Positions 8,057-15,808 of a DNA stretch of 64,000 nt are shown piece by piece. Source of the stretch: Nonomuraea jabiensis (GTDB taxonomy: Bacteria; Actinomycetota; Actinomycetes; Streptosporangiales; Streptosporangiaceae); the NCBI RefSeq assembly GCF_014204795.1, contig NZ_JACHMB010000001.1:3968001-4032000 (forward strand), written 5' to 3'. The notes under the pieces were generated by a model. That model was not told where the DNA came from, made no database searches, and was given only the letters and a program-made list of their open reading frames with translations. Made by a program: the position numbers and the translations under genes. Position 1 is the stretch's first letter, and every line of letters starts with the position of its first letter.

Positions 8057-9673
8057 TCACAGATCAGTGGCGATGATTTTCTCGATGTTCCGCTCGGCCA
8101 GGGCCGTGATGGTGACGAACGGGTTGACACTGGTGTTGCCCGGGATCAGCGCCCCGTCGATGACGTACAGGCCGGGGTAGGCGGTCAGGCGCCCGTAGTT
8201 GTCGGTCGCCCTGTTCAGGACCGCGCCCCCGAGCGGGTGGTACGTCAGATGGTCGCCCCAGATCTTGTAGACGCCGAACAAATCGGTCCGGTAAATCGTC
8301 CCCTCTTTCGCGTTGATTTTGTCGAAAATAGTCTTCGCCATGTCGATGCCCGGCTGTTTCCAGGCCGTCTGCCAGTTCAGGTCCACCTTTCCCGTCGCGG
8401 CGTTCCAGGTGAACTGGGCCCGGTTCGGGTTCTTGGTGATGGACAGATAGAACGACGCGAAGGTCTCGATCCCGGTGGGCAGCGGGGCGATTTCCGCGAA
8501 GGCGCCGCCCGCGGCCCAGTTGTCGATGCCGCAGCACGGGATGGACGACTGGAGCGCTCCGGTCGGGTCCCAGAGGTGGTTGGCACGGCCGCACATGACG
8601 TTGCCGTTGTCGCCCCAGCCCTTGCCGATCTCGCCGTTCAGGTTGGGCAGCGCGCCGGTGGCCTTCAGCTTGACCAGCAACTTGCTGGTGCCGACGCTGC
8701 CGGCCGCGAAGAACACCCGGTCCGCGGTCACGGTCTTGGTGGCCGTGGCGTCGCCGCTCGTGTTCAGCTGCTCGATGGTCACCGTGTAGGCGCCGCCGGA
8801 CGCGGGGTTGACCGAGGTCACCCGGTGCAGGGGGGAGACGGTGACCCGGCCGGTGGCCGCGGCGCGGGCGAGGTACGTCTTCTGCAGGGATTTCTTGCCG
8901 TAGTTGTTGCCGTACAGGATCTCGCCGGCCAGGGCCGACTTGGTGACCGTGCCGGCGGCCTCCTGCTCCATGTAGTCCCAGTCGTACACGTCCGGCACGA
9001 AGGTGAACGGGAAGCCGGAGCGCTGGGCGTGCTTGCGGCCCACGCGGGCGTACTGGTAGCAGTCGGTGGAGTCGAACCAGGCGGGGTCCACGGTGCCGAC
9101 GCCGAGGCCGGCGTTCGCGCGGGGGTAGTAGGTGTCGTACATCTCGGCGGGGTTGACCGAGGGGAGGATGGCGGCGAAGTTCTCGCGCTTGGGGGTGACG
9201 GCCATGCCGCCGTTCACCAGCGAGCCGCCGCCGACGCCGCGCCCCTGGTAGACCGTGATGCCGCTGAACTCCTCGGCGTCCAGCACGCCGGTGTAGCGAG
9301 GGATGTCCCGGTCGATGGGGAAGCCGAGGAAGTAGTTGAGCGGGGCCTTCGTCCGGGTGCGGAGCCAGTAGGAGCGGTTGTCCGGCTGGAGCGTGTTGCA
9401 GAAGATCTTGCCATCGGAGCCGGGGGTGTCCCAGGCCATGCCCATCTCGATCATGTGGACGTTGACCCCAGCCTGGGCCAGGCGCAGGGCGGCCACCGAG
9501 CCGCCGTACCCGGTGCCGATGACCAGGGCCGGCACGTGGGCCCCGTCGGCGATCGGACCGGCAGCGGCGGCGGCCGGGCGGGCGAGGGCCGCCGCGCCCA
9601 GGAGGGATCCGGTTCCGATGAGGAAGCCGCGGCGGGAGAGGTCGGGGGTCGAGGTCTTTCCGGTGCTGCGCAT
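8057..9673 (-). CDS. choA: Cholesterol oxidase (GMC type), Tat-exported
   Basis: A 538-residue FAD enzyme that oxidises cholesterol to cholest-5-en-3-one and isomerises it to cholest-4-en-3-one, releasing peroxide. It has a twin-arginine signal (SRRGFLIGTG), the FAD motif VIGTGYGGSVAALRL, and the GMC segment QGRGVGGGSLVNGGMAVTPK. The active-site residues known from the Streptomyces enzyme are in place: Glu in FAEIAPLP, His in YHPLGG, and Asn in NPFVTITALAERN. The sequence follows Streptomyces ChoA closely along its length, with a one-residue shortening near FGVYKIWGDH. The ATG at 9673 has GAGGG seven bases upstream. It is the last gene of an operon with the CMD protein and dehydrogenase. Confidence 0.93.
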   Translation of the reverse strand: MRSTGKTSTPDLSRRGFLIGTGSLLGAAALARPAAAAAGPIADGAHVPALVIGTGYGGSVAALRLAQAGVNVHMIEMGMAWDTPGSDGKIFCNTLQPDNRSYWLRTRTKAPLNYFLGFPIDRDIPRYTGVLDAEEFSGITVYQGRGVGGGSLVNGGMAVTPKRENFAAILPSVNPAEMYDTYYPRANAGLGVGTVDPAWFDSTDCYQYARVGRKHAQRSGFPFTFVPDVYDWDYMEQEAAGTVTKSALAGEILYGNNYGKKSLQKTYLARAAATGRVTVSPLHRVTSVNPASGGAYTVTIEQLNTSGDATATKTVTADRVFFAAGSVGTSKLLVKLKATGALPNLNGEIGKGWGDNGNVMCGRANHLWDPTGALQSSIPCCGIDNWAAGGAFAEIAPLPTGIETFASFYLSITKNPNRAQFTWNAATGKVDLNWQTAWKQPGIDMAKTIFDKINAKEGTIYRTDLFGVYKIWGDHLTYHPLGGAVLNRATDNYGRLTAYPGLYVIDGALIPGNTSVNPFVTITALAERNIEKIIATDL

Positions 9674-9680
9674 GCGATCC

Positions 9681-9693
9681 CTCACTTCGTGAG
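9681..9693. promoter_or_regulatory. Short palindrome at choA ribosome-binding region
   Basis: CTCAC-ttc-GTGAG forms a perfect 13-base palindrome overlapping the sequence just upstream of the choA Shine-Dalgarno. It may be a small RNA hairpin tuning translation; no regulator is recognised. Confidence 0.25.
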
Positions 9694-9696
9694 TTC

Positions 9697-10197
9697 TCAT
9701 AATCGGGGGGTGGGCGATGAGCCGCCGGTCAGCGTGCATGCGGTGTCGAGGCCCAGTACGTGGTTGAGGCGGCCGAACGCCAGCCACGAGCCGAGGCACA
9801 TGCTCAGCTCCACGATCTCGAGCTGGCTGTAGTGCGCCGTCATCCGGGCCCAGAACTCCTCGTCCAGGCCGTGGTGGTCCAGGGCGTACCGCTCGGCGTA
9901 CTCGGCCGCCAGGCGGGTGCGGTCGTCGAACGCGTCGGTCGTGCGCCACTGCGTGACCGCGTCGGCGAACGTGTCCTCGACCTTCTGCCCGTCCCGCTCC
10001 GTACGCCAGTCGAGGCAGAAGGCGCACCCGTTGATCTGCGCGATCCGCAGCCGCGCGGCCTCGAACTCGCGCAGTCCGAGGGTCGTGTGGGTGTACACCG
10101 ACATCGAGAACTTCGAGGCGGCGATCCCGATGCCGGGGACCATCTCGCCCCACACGTACGAGATCGGGTCCTTGCCTGCGGGAATGTCGATGTTCAC
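9697..10197 (-). CDS. Carboxymuconolactone decarboxylase/AhpD-like protein
   Basis: A 166-residue AhpD-like all-helical protein with the redox/proton-relay motif: RIAQINGCAFCLDWRT carries the CxxC pair, then a downstream Glu/His region (EYAERYALDHHGLDEEFW). Family members reduce peroxides or decarboxylate small acids. Placed between a dehydrogenase and the hydrogen-peroxide-producing cholesterol oxidase, a peroxidase-like role is plausible but inferred. The GTG start at 10197 overlaps the upstream stop by four bases (GTGA), showing translational coupling. Confidence 0.85.
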   Translation of the reverse strand: MNIDIPAGKDPISYVWGEMVPGIGIAASKFSMSVYTHTTLGLREFEAARLRIAQINGCAFCLDWRTERDGQKVEDTFADAVTQWRTTDAFDDRTRLAAEYAERYALDHHGLDEEFWARMTAHYSQLEIVELSMCLGSWLAFGRLNHVLGLDTACTLTGGSSPTPRL

Positions 10198-11252
10198 GGT
10201 CGTTCTCCTCCGAGTCTGCCGGGGCGCAGCGGGACGTCGAGCGCGTCGTACAGCCCGGGTCCGGCGTCCACGAGCCAGTCGATGGCGCCCACCAGGCGGG
10301 CGACCGCGGTGGCGTTGCCTCCGGCGGACAGGTTGCCGCCCTCGTCCGTGGCCTCCACCGTGACCTCGATGCGGGGCCGGCCCTCGATGATCACGCGGTG
10401 CGCGCCCACGCCGTTCGGAGGCGTCGGCCAGTCGGGCGCGCAGGACGGATGGATGCGGGTGACGTGCTCGACGACGATGCGGGGCTCGCCCCCGACGATG
10501 CCCTGCACCTCGAACCGCACCGCGCCCTGCGTTCCCGCCTCGAACTCGCCCACCGTGGCGTCCAGCGCGCGCCGGTCCCGGGTCTCGCGGATCTCGTCGA
10601 GCCCGACGCCGAGCGCCCTGGCCATCAGCCGTACCTGGCCGCCCCACACCATGGTCGGGACGGTCGGCGCGATCATCGGCGGCTCGTAGTCCATCGGCTG
10701 GCCCATGCCGACCAGGTACCGGACGGAGTCGGGCTGGTCGTAGGTGGAGTAGTCGAAGATCTCCTGGCAGCGGATCGCGTCGATGGTGGAGCCGAGCCCG
10801 CTGATCAGCAACGGCAGCACGTCGTTGCCCCAGCCCGGGTCGATCCCCGACACGAACAGCGAGCCGCCGCCCTCGCCGATGGCCGCCAGCACCGGCTCGC
10901 GCAGCTCGGGCGGGGCGTTGAGCTGGTCGTAGAGCGCGTAGAGGGAGGGGGTGACGACGACGGCTCCGGCGCGGATCGCCCTGGTCACGTCGGCGAGGGC
11001 GTCCTGCGGGCGCAGGTCGCCGGAGGCCGCGTAGACCACCGCGCGGGGGCTCGCGCCCAGCACGGCGTCGACGTCGTCGGTGGCGGCGACCCCGAGCTGG
11101 TGGCCGAGCCCGCCGAGGTCGCCGGCGTCCCTGCCGACCTTGTCCGGATCGTGGACGAGTACGGCTGTGAGCTTCAGCCCCGGATGGGCCTCGACCGCAC
11201 GGATGGCCGCGCGGCCGACGTTGCCCGTGCCCCAGACAACCGTGGACATCAT
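10194..11252 (-). CDS. NAD(P)-dependent oxidoreductase, DapB-N-terminal/amine dehydrogenase-like family
   Basis: A 352-residue protein with an N-terminal Rossmann motif (VVWGTGNVGRAAIRAV) like dihydrodipicolinate reductase and 2,4-diaminopentanoate dehydrogenase, and a C-terminal alpha/beta substrate domain (SGIDPGWGNDVLPLLISGL). Homologues often sit in steroid and fatty-acid catabolic clusters in actinobacteria, where their reaction is not settled. Here it heads the cholesterol oxidase operon, so a step in sterol oxidation is likely but unproven. Two adjacent ATG codons (11252, 11249) are possible; neither has a strong Shine-Dalgarno. Confidence 0.8.
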   Translation of the reverse strand: MMSTVVWGTGNVGRAAIRAVEAHPGLKLTAVLVHDPDKVGRDAGDLGGLGHQLGVAATDDVDAVLGASPRAVVYAASGDLRPQDALADVTRAIRAGAVVVTPSLYALYDQLNAPPELREPVLAAIGEGGGSLFVSGIDPGWGNDVLPLLISGLGSTIDAIRCQEIFDYSTYDQPDSVRYLVGMGQPMDYEPPMIAPTVPTMVWGGQVRLMARALGVGLDEIRETRDRRALDATVGEFEAGTQGAVRFEVQGIVGGEPRIVVEHVTRIHPSCAPDWPTPPNGVGAHRVIIEGRPRIEVTVEATDEGGNLSAGGNATAVARLVGAIDWLVDAGPGLYDALDVPLRPGRLGGERP

Positions 11253-11263
11253 GGGCGGAGCGT

Positions 11264-11277
11264 AGCAAGCGCTTGGT
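11264..11277. promoter_or_regulatory. KstR2-like operator
   Basis: AGCAAGCGCTTGGT fits the published KstR2 consensus AnCAAGnnCTTGnT at every fixed position and lies 12 bases upstream of the dehydrogenase start. A TACGCT -10-like hexamer on the minus strand abuts it. KstR2 is a TetR repressor of late cholesterol-ring catabolism in mycobacteria; other TetR repressors of lipid genes bind similar palindromes. Confidence 0.6.
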
Positions 11278-11291
11278 TAGTCGTACAGAGG

Positions 11292-12050
11292 TCAGCTCCG
11301 CACGGCGCACAGCAGGCGGTTGTTGCCCCGCTGCCAGAGCGTGCCGACCTCCGCGAACCCGGCCTCCCGGAGCGCCTCGACGTGGTGCGACAGCAGGTGC
11401 GACTCCGAGCCGTGGTGCGAGGCCCCGGCCGTGGTCCGGCGCGCCTCGTTGAGCTCGGCGAAGGCCGGGTCCGCCTCGATCGCGTCCCACCAGGCCCGCC
11501 AGTCCTCCGGCGGGTTCGCGCCGAAGGCCCGCTCCGTCTCCCTGTCGTGGACGGCGCGCTCGAGGCGGGCCAGGGCCGGGGTGGCGTCGTCGGTGTCCAT
11601 GTGGTCGCCGTTGAGCAGCAGCCCGCCGGGCCGCAGCACGCTCGCCACCTCGCCGTACACGCTCTTGAGGTCGGCGGCGGAGATCCAGTGCAGCGCCGTC
11701 GTGCTGATCGCGGCGTCGGCGGGCCCCTCCAGCCCGAGCAGCTCCGTCCAGCCGGCCGTACGCAGGTCCGCCGAGACGAACGTCAACCGCGGGTACGCGG
11801 CCCGCCCGAGCCCGAGCAGCAGCGGGTCGGCGTCCACCGAGATCACCTTCGCCTTGGGCAGGCGGTCGAGCAGCCGGGCCGACAGGGATCCCGGGCCGCA
11901 GCCCAGGTCGATCACCACGGGGTCCGGCCGGTCCAGTGCCTCCACGGCGTCGATCAGGGCGGTGAAACGCTCCTCGCGGTCGGGCAGGTAGCCCTCCTGC
12001 TGGCGGTCCCAGCGCGCGATCCACTGCGATGCGGCATCGTGAGTGAGCAC
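11292..12050 (-). CDS. Class I SAM-dependent methyltransferase
   Basis: A 252-residue methyltransferase with the SAM motif VVIDLGCGPGSLSARLLDRL, motif II acidic residue in VISVDADPLLL, and STTALHWISAADLKSVYGEV further on, like trans-aconitate/ubiE-type small-molecule methyltransferases. The GTG start at 12050 has AAGGAG upstream. It is divergent from the CGNR regulator, with an inverted repeat in the shared promoter, so it may be a target of that regulator. It ends 39 bases before the dehydrogenase gene. Substrate unknown. Confidence 0.85.
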   Translation of the reverse strand: MLTHDAASQWIARWDRQQEGYLPDREERFTALIDAVEALDRPDPVVIDLGCGPGSLSARLLDRLPKAKVISVDADPLLLGLGRAAYPRLTFVSADLRTAGWTELLGLEGPADAAISTTALHWISAADLKSVYGEVASVLRPGGLLLNGDHMDTDDATPALARLERAVHDRETERAFGANPPEDWRAWWDAIEADPAFAELNEARRTTAGASHHGSESHLLSHHVEALREAGFAEVGTLWQRGNNRLLCAVRS

Positions 12051-12060
12051 GTACGTCTCC

Positions 12061-12094
12061 TTGTGACTGTCATTTATACTTTGGACAGTTACAA
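12061..12094. promoter_or_regulatory. Inverted repeat between methyltransferase and CGNR genes
   Basis: TTGTGACTGTC (12061-12071) and GACAGTTACAA (12084-12094) match as an inverted repeat in 10 of 11 positions around a 12-base AT-rich spacer. The arrangement fits a dimeric operator controlling both divergent genes. Confidence 0.6.
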
Positions 12095-12122
12095 GCTAGA
12101 ACATGAAGGTGTAACCGGTCAA

Positions 12123-12692
12123 TTGGATTACAACAGTCACACGGATGGCGTGGTCAGGGCCACGGTGGCGATGGTCAACGCGCTGACCCCCGGCGAGCAG
12201 CGGGGACGCGCGTATCCGGCGCCGGGCAGCCCCGGCGCCGCCGCCACCGGGAGCCTGCGTACGGTCTATCCGGATCAGCGCGAGGTCACCGACGCGGAGG
12301 GCGCCGAGCTGGTGGCGGTGGCCGCCCGCCTGCGGACGGTCTTCGCCGCCGTGGCCGCCGGCGACATCGACGCCGCCGCCACCGAGGTCAACGCGCTATT
12401 GGAGGAGAGCCACGCCAGGCCGATGCTGGAGCGGCACGACGGCGAGCCCTGGCACCTGCACTTCCACGGCCCGGGCGGCACGCTGGCAGGTGAGTGGGCG
12501 GCGAGCTGCGCCACCGGGCTGGCGATCGTGCTGGGCAGCGAGTTCAGCGACCGCCTGGGGGTCTGCACCGCGCCGCACTGCGACCGGGTCTACGTGGACG
12601 TCTCGCGCAACGGCACCCGGAGGTTCTGCTCCACGGCCTGCCAGAACCGCGTCAAGACAGCCGCCTTCCGCGCCAGGAGCCGGGCCGACTGA
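12123..12692 (+). CDS. CGNR zinc-finger regulator (CQNR variant)
   Basis: About 189 residues. The N-terminal ABATE-like stress domain (LDYNSHTDGVVRATVAMVNA) is followed by a C-terminal zinc finger (CTAPHCDRVYVDVSRNGTRR, then FCSTACQNRVKTAAFR). The family-naming CGNR tetrad here reads CQNR. No ATG exists in frame near the conserved N-terminus. TTG at 12123 fits the domain boundary and leaves the upstream palindrome outside the gene; GTG at 12063 or TTG at 12081 are possible alternatives. CGNR proteins are usually autoregulatory DNA-binding proteins; the divergent methyltransferase is its likely target. Confidence 0.75.
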   Translation: MDYNSHTDGVVRATVAMVNALTPGEQRGRAYPAPGSPGAAATGSLRTVYPDQREVTDAEGAELVAVAARLRTVFAAVAAGDIDAAATEVNALLEESHARPMLERHDGEPWHLHFHGPGGTLAGEWAASCATGLAIVLGSEFSDRLGVCTAPHCDRVYVDVSRNGTRRFCSTACQNRVKTAAFRARSRAD

Positions 12693-12714
12693 CGGGTGGC
12701 AAGCCGGCCCCCTG

Positions 12715-12746
12715 CTCCAGCTCCCCGGTACGCCGGGGAGCTGGAG
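12715..12746 (+). terminator. Strong terminator hairpin after CGNR gene
   Basis: A perfect 14-base-pair stem (CTCCAGCTCCCCGG with CCGGGGAGCTGGAG) closed by the stable tetraloop TACG. It can serve both the CGNR gene and the convergent small peptide gene ending at 12752. Confidence 0.85.
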
Positions 12747-12751
12747 CCCGT

Positions 12752-12859
12752 TCATTGGGCAGTGAGCCGCTCTGCCTCTTCGTGCAGCGCCAGGATCAGG
12801 ATCAGTTCGAGCTGGAGCTCCTCCAGATCGGGCGCCGTGAGACCGTGTAGGACGCGCAT
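12752..12859 (-). CDS. 35-residue peptide downstream of ClpX-zinc-finger gene
   Basis: A short reading frame encodes MRVLHGLTAPDLEELQLELI followed by LILALHEEAERLTAQ. It has GGGAGG a few bases before its ATG, ends just before the terminator hairpin at 12715, and lies 52 bases downstream of the ClpX-zinc-finger gene on the same strand. The peptide is acidic and strongly amphipathic, with a heptad-like Leu/Ile pattern suited to a coiled coil or a docking helix. No family is recognised. Ribosome binding site, position and composition favour a real gene; conservation would decide. Confidence 0.55.
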   Translation of the reverse strand: MRVLHGLTAPDLEELQLELILILALHEEAERLTAQ

Positions 12860-12911
12860 GTGGGGCCTCCCTGACCATAAGACGTCCCACAGGTCACAAC
12901 GGTTCACCTTT

Positions 12912-13280
12912 TCAGGTCTCGCTCCTGAACCGTTCCCACGCCGATTGCCGCGTCATGCCGAGCGAGACGCCGATGCGCTCCCAGCTGACGTCCCTGGTGC
13001 GAAGGTGCGCCACCCAGTCGCGCAGGTTGTCGTCCACCTGTGCCTGCACGGCGGCGATTTTCGGAAGATGCTCGAGTATTTGCTCCTCTGTCATGGACTC
13101 CCACATCGGGAGGCGGGGTTCGGTAGAGGTGGCGAGGCGCTCCTGGGCGAGGATGTCATTGCACAGTTCGATGCATTGGTCGCAAATGTGCACACCGGGA
13201 CCGGCAATCATCTTCTTCACCTCCGCGCTCTTCTTGTGGCAGAAAGAGCAGCGGATCTTGTCCTTCCAGTCGTCAGGCAT
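12912..13280 (-). CDS. ClpX-type C4 zinc-finger protein with C-terminal HTH-like segment
   Basis: A 122-residue protein. Residues 11-36 form the zinc-binding domain of ClpX (C11-x2-C14, C33-x2-C36; CSFCHKKSAEVKKMIAGPGV), the module that dimerises and binds adaptors and substrates in the ClpXP protease. There is no AAA+ ATPase domain. The C-terminal third (VSWERIGVSLGMTRQSAWER) resembles a helix-turn-helix. It may be a ClpX decoy or adaptor, or a DNA-binding regulator using this finger. The ATG is inside a 19-base palindrome and has no good Shine-Dalgarno. It lies 17 bases after the coiled-coil gene. Confidence 0.8.
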   Translation of the reverse strand: MPDDWKDKIRCSFCHKKSAEVKKMIAGPGVHICDQCIELCNDILAQERLATSTEPRLPMWESMTEEQILEHLPKIAAVQAQVDDNLRDWVAHLRTRDVSWERIGVSLGMTRQSAWERFRSET

Positions 13281-13313
13281 GGCCTGACGCTATCTCGTCA
13301 GGCGGCACCTGAC
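13271..13313. promoter_or_regulatory. Twin palindromes covering the stop and start of adjacent genes
   Basis: CGTCAGGC-atg-GCCTGACG (13271-13289) centres on the start codon of the ClpX-zinc-finger gene. GTCAGG-cggca-CCTGAC (13297-13313) covers the stop of the upstream gene. Both share the half-site GTCAGG. In RNA the first would hide the start codon; in DNA they could be paired protein sites. Confidence 0.5.
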
Positions 13314-13639
13314 AACCCCATCTGCTCCCGCAGGATGGCCTGGCGCTCTTCGGCGATCTTGCGACAGATCGTCACGTACGCGCTCAGCACCTTGCCGTAC
13401 ATCCCGCGCGCCTGTTCCAGCTGGGCGCGCAACTCCAGGACGCGGTCGGTGTCGCCGCGTTGCTCGGCCTCCGCCAGCAAGGTCCGTGCCTCGTCCACGA
13501 TCTCCTCGGCGCGCAACCTCGTACGGCGGAGCACGGCGGAGCACTGATGCAGCTCTTCCAAGCGAGCCGCGAAGACGATGAACTCGGCAGAGTGCACGGG
13601 CGAGTCGTCCGACGCCCGCCTGCAGAGATCCGATGCCAT
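13298..13639 (-). CDS. Uncharacterised helical/coiled-coil protein
   Basis: A 113-residue protein, mostly charged helix (AEEIVDEARTLLAEAEQRG, VLELRAQLEQARGMYGKVL), with no signal or membrane segment. No family is recognised. The ATG at 13639 has GGGAGG eight bases upstream and is preferred over an in-frame TTG at 13660. It is the first gene of a unit with the ClpX-zinc-finger gene and the 35-residue peptide, so the three may act together. Confidence 0.65.
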   Translation of the reverse strand: MASDLCRRASDDSPVHSAEFIVFAARLEELHQCSAVLRRTRLRAEEIVDEARTLLAEAEQRGDTDRVLELRAQLEQARGMYGKVLSAYVTICRKIAEERQAILREQMGLSGAA

Positions 13640-13965
13640 TTCCCGCCACCTCCCGGTCAAGGTTGCCTAACTGTAGACGCGCAAGCCCCTCGGGCGGATC
13701 ACCGGCGAAGGTCCGGGGGTAGCTGAATGATCCTGGCAGGGAGGTTTCTATTCCTCGGTAGGAAAACCTCATTCCTGAAACTCATTCGGTCCAGGATAAA
13801 TGTGGTACTGCCAGGGCCTATTAGTGGAATGCCGTATTTCTCCGTTGGCTGCAAAAGGCATGGGTGAAGACATACGATCGGCCCTCGCGGAGGCCGGGAC
13901 TCGTCACATACTGAAGCGGGACGGCAGCACAACGTGACTCTCTGGAGTGGTGGCGGTGGTGGCGG
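13640..13965. other. Intergenic region, 326 bases
   Basis: Divergent promoter region between the coiled-coil gene and the glycosyltransferase gene. It is less GC-rich than its neighbours. One possible hairpin is visible: GAGGTT (13741) with AACCTC (ending 13770), enclosing TTCCT-cggt-AGGAA. No convincing small gene is seen. Confidence 0.5.
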
Positions 13966-15780
13966 ATGTCTGAAACGGGGAACGGTGACGACGCGGTCGA
14001 CGTGAGCGTCGTCATCCCTGCCCACAACTGCCGGGCCTACCTCGACAGATGCCTCACCTCCGTGCTCGTGCAGCGCGTGAAGAAGGAGATCGTCGTCGTC
14101 GACGACGGCTCCACGGACGGCAGCGCCGAGCTCCTCGACCTCTACGCCGCCTATCACCGGGCCAGCGTCAAGGTCGTCCACATCGACGGCAGCGGCGGCG
14201 CGGGCCGGCCGCGCAACATCGGCATCGAGCACGCCTCGGGCCGGTACGTGTTCTTCTGCGACGCCGACGACTACCTCGGCCCCGAGGCCCTGGAGCGCAT
14301 GGTCGCCATGGCCGACAGGAACGGCTCCGACATCGTCCTCGGCAAGATCGTGGGCCACGGCAGGCGGGCGCCGGTGTCGATGTTCCAGCAGAGCGCCGAC
14401 CGGGTGACCATCGGCGACAGCAACGTCTACAACAGCCTGTGCTGCTTCAAGCTGTTCAGGAGGGAGCTGCTCGAACGCCACCGCATCAGGTTCGGCGAGG
14501 GCATGCTCGTGGGCGAGGACATCCTCTTCACCGTGCACGCCTTCTGCCACGCCGGGGCCGTCTCCGTGGTGGCCGACTACGACTGCTACCACCTGGTGTC
14601 CAGGCCCGACGGCACCAGCATCATGCAGCAAAACGGCAGCAGGGACCCGCTCGCCTGGCTCGCCATGATCAGGGCGCCGATCCGGCTCATGGCCGCCCAC
14701 GTCGAGCCCGGCCCGCTCCGCGACCACCTGTTGCGCCGGCACTTCAGGCTGGACGTGTTCGCGCAGCTCGGGCAGGTGTTCCTGGAGAGCGACGACGTGC
14801 GGCGCAAGGACATCGCGCGGGAGGTGGCCGCCCTGTGCGACGAGTGGTACACCCCCGGCGTGCACGAGCTGCTCAACAACGTCGACAGGCAGCGGGTGGC
14901 GGCGCTCGACGACATCGACCGCCTCGTGCGCCTGGCCCGCATCGAGAACGCCGCCGTGCGGCGCAGGCTGACCGGGCTGTGCTGGGACGGCGACACCCTC
15001 GTGGTGACCGGATCGGCCGGGCTCGACGGCATCGGCGGGGACGGCGCCCTGGCCGTGGTGCTGCGCGCGCGGCACGACCCGGCCGCCGAGGTGGTCGTCC
15101 CGGCCGAGCGCAAGGACAGCGAGTTCACCGCGCGGGTGGAGGCGGCCGCGCTCGGCTCGGGGATCTGGGACCTGCGGGTGGCGGTCGAGGTCGAAGGCGT
15201 GGTACGGCTCGGCAGGCTCGGGGCCGAACGCGACAGCGGCGTCAACCGCCCGCCACCCCGACTGATCGGCGCCGCCGTCGCCCTGCCGTACTTCACCAGG
15301 GACAACGGCAACCTCAGCATCGACGTCGGCGGCCACGTGGTCGGGGTGCCCGGCTCGGTGCGGCTCATCAGGACGAGGTGGGCGCTGGGGCACCGGCTGA
15401 TCGTCGACGGCGAGGTCCGCGTCGCGGGCGCCGTCCCCGCCGCCTCGGCGGTCAAGCGGATCGTCTGGCGCGAGCGGCGCAGCGGCCGTGAGCGGGCCGA
15501 GCGGGCCGTGGCGCTGCCCGGCGGCGGTTTCGTGGCCCGGCTCGGGGTGGGCTGGCTGCCGCCCGGCACGTGGGACGCGTACCTGGAGCTGGATCTGGGC
15601 GGGCCGCCCGCGCGGTTCAGGATCGAGACCGACGCCGAGACGGTGGCGGCGCCGCGCCGGTGGTGGGGCGCGGCCGTGCTCAGGAGCGTGCGGCCGTACG
15701 CGACCTCGGGGAAGGGGCGGCTGAGCACCGTGGTGCGGCGGCTCACGGCGAGGATGATCATCAGGAGAATCATGCGCTAA
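13966..15780 (+). CDS. Family 2 glycosyltransferase with C-terminal beta domain
   Basis: A 604-residue protein. The N-terminal 230 residues are a GT-A fold: VSVVIPAHNCRAYLDRCL, VVDDGSTDGS, the metal-binding FCDADDYLG and the late acidic motif GEDILF. The central and C-terminal part (from about residue 310) reads as beta-rich modules and ends in a basic helix. This layout resembles actinobacterial polyol-phosphate/teichoic-acid or surface glycan transferases. The donor sugar and acceptor are unknown. No clear Shine-Dalgarno precedes the ATG; a GGTGGC-rich stretch does. Confidence 0.85.
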   Translation: MSETGNGDDAVDVSVVIPAHNCRAYLDRCLTSVLVQRVKKEIVVVDDGSTDGSAELLDLYAAYHRASVKVVHIDGSGGAGRPRNIGIEHASGRYVFFCDADDYLGPEALERMVAMADRNGSDIVLGKIVGHGRRAPVSMFQQSADRVTIGDSNVYNSLCCFKLFRRELLERHRIRFGEGMLVGEDILFTVHAFCHAGAVSVVADYDCYHLVSRPDGTSIMQQNGSRDPLAWLAMIRAPIRLMAAHVEPGPLRDHLLRRHFRLDVFAQLGQVFLESDDVRRKDIAREVAALCDEWYTPGVHELLNNVDRQRVAALDDIDRLVRLARIENAAVRRRLTGLCWDGDTLVVTGSAGLDGIGGDGALAVVLRARHDPAAEVVVPAERKDSEFTARVEAAALGSGIWDLRVAVEVEGVVRLGRLGAERDSGVNRPPPRLIGAAVALPYFTRDNGNLSIDVGGHVVGVPGSVRLIRTRWALGHRLIVDGEVRVAGAVPAASAVKRIVWRERRSGRERAERAVALPGGGFVARLGVGWLPPGTWDAYLELDLGGPPARFRIETDAETVAAPRRWWGAAVLRSVRPYATSGKGRLSTVVRRLTARMIIRRIMR

Positions 15781-15808
15781 TGCCACCCATATGCAGGTGC
15801 AAGTCGAT

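Noticed and set aside
5730..12050. Natural-product gene cluster (P450, ABM protein, methyltransferase, oxidase)
   Set aside because: No polyketide, peptide, terpene or other core synthase is present; the oxidase is clearly cholesterol oxidase, and strands, terminators and regulators divide the genes into separate units.
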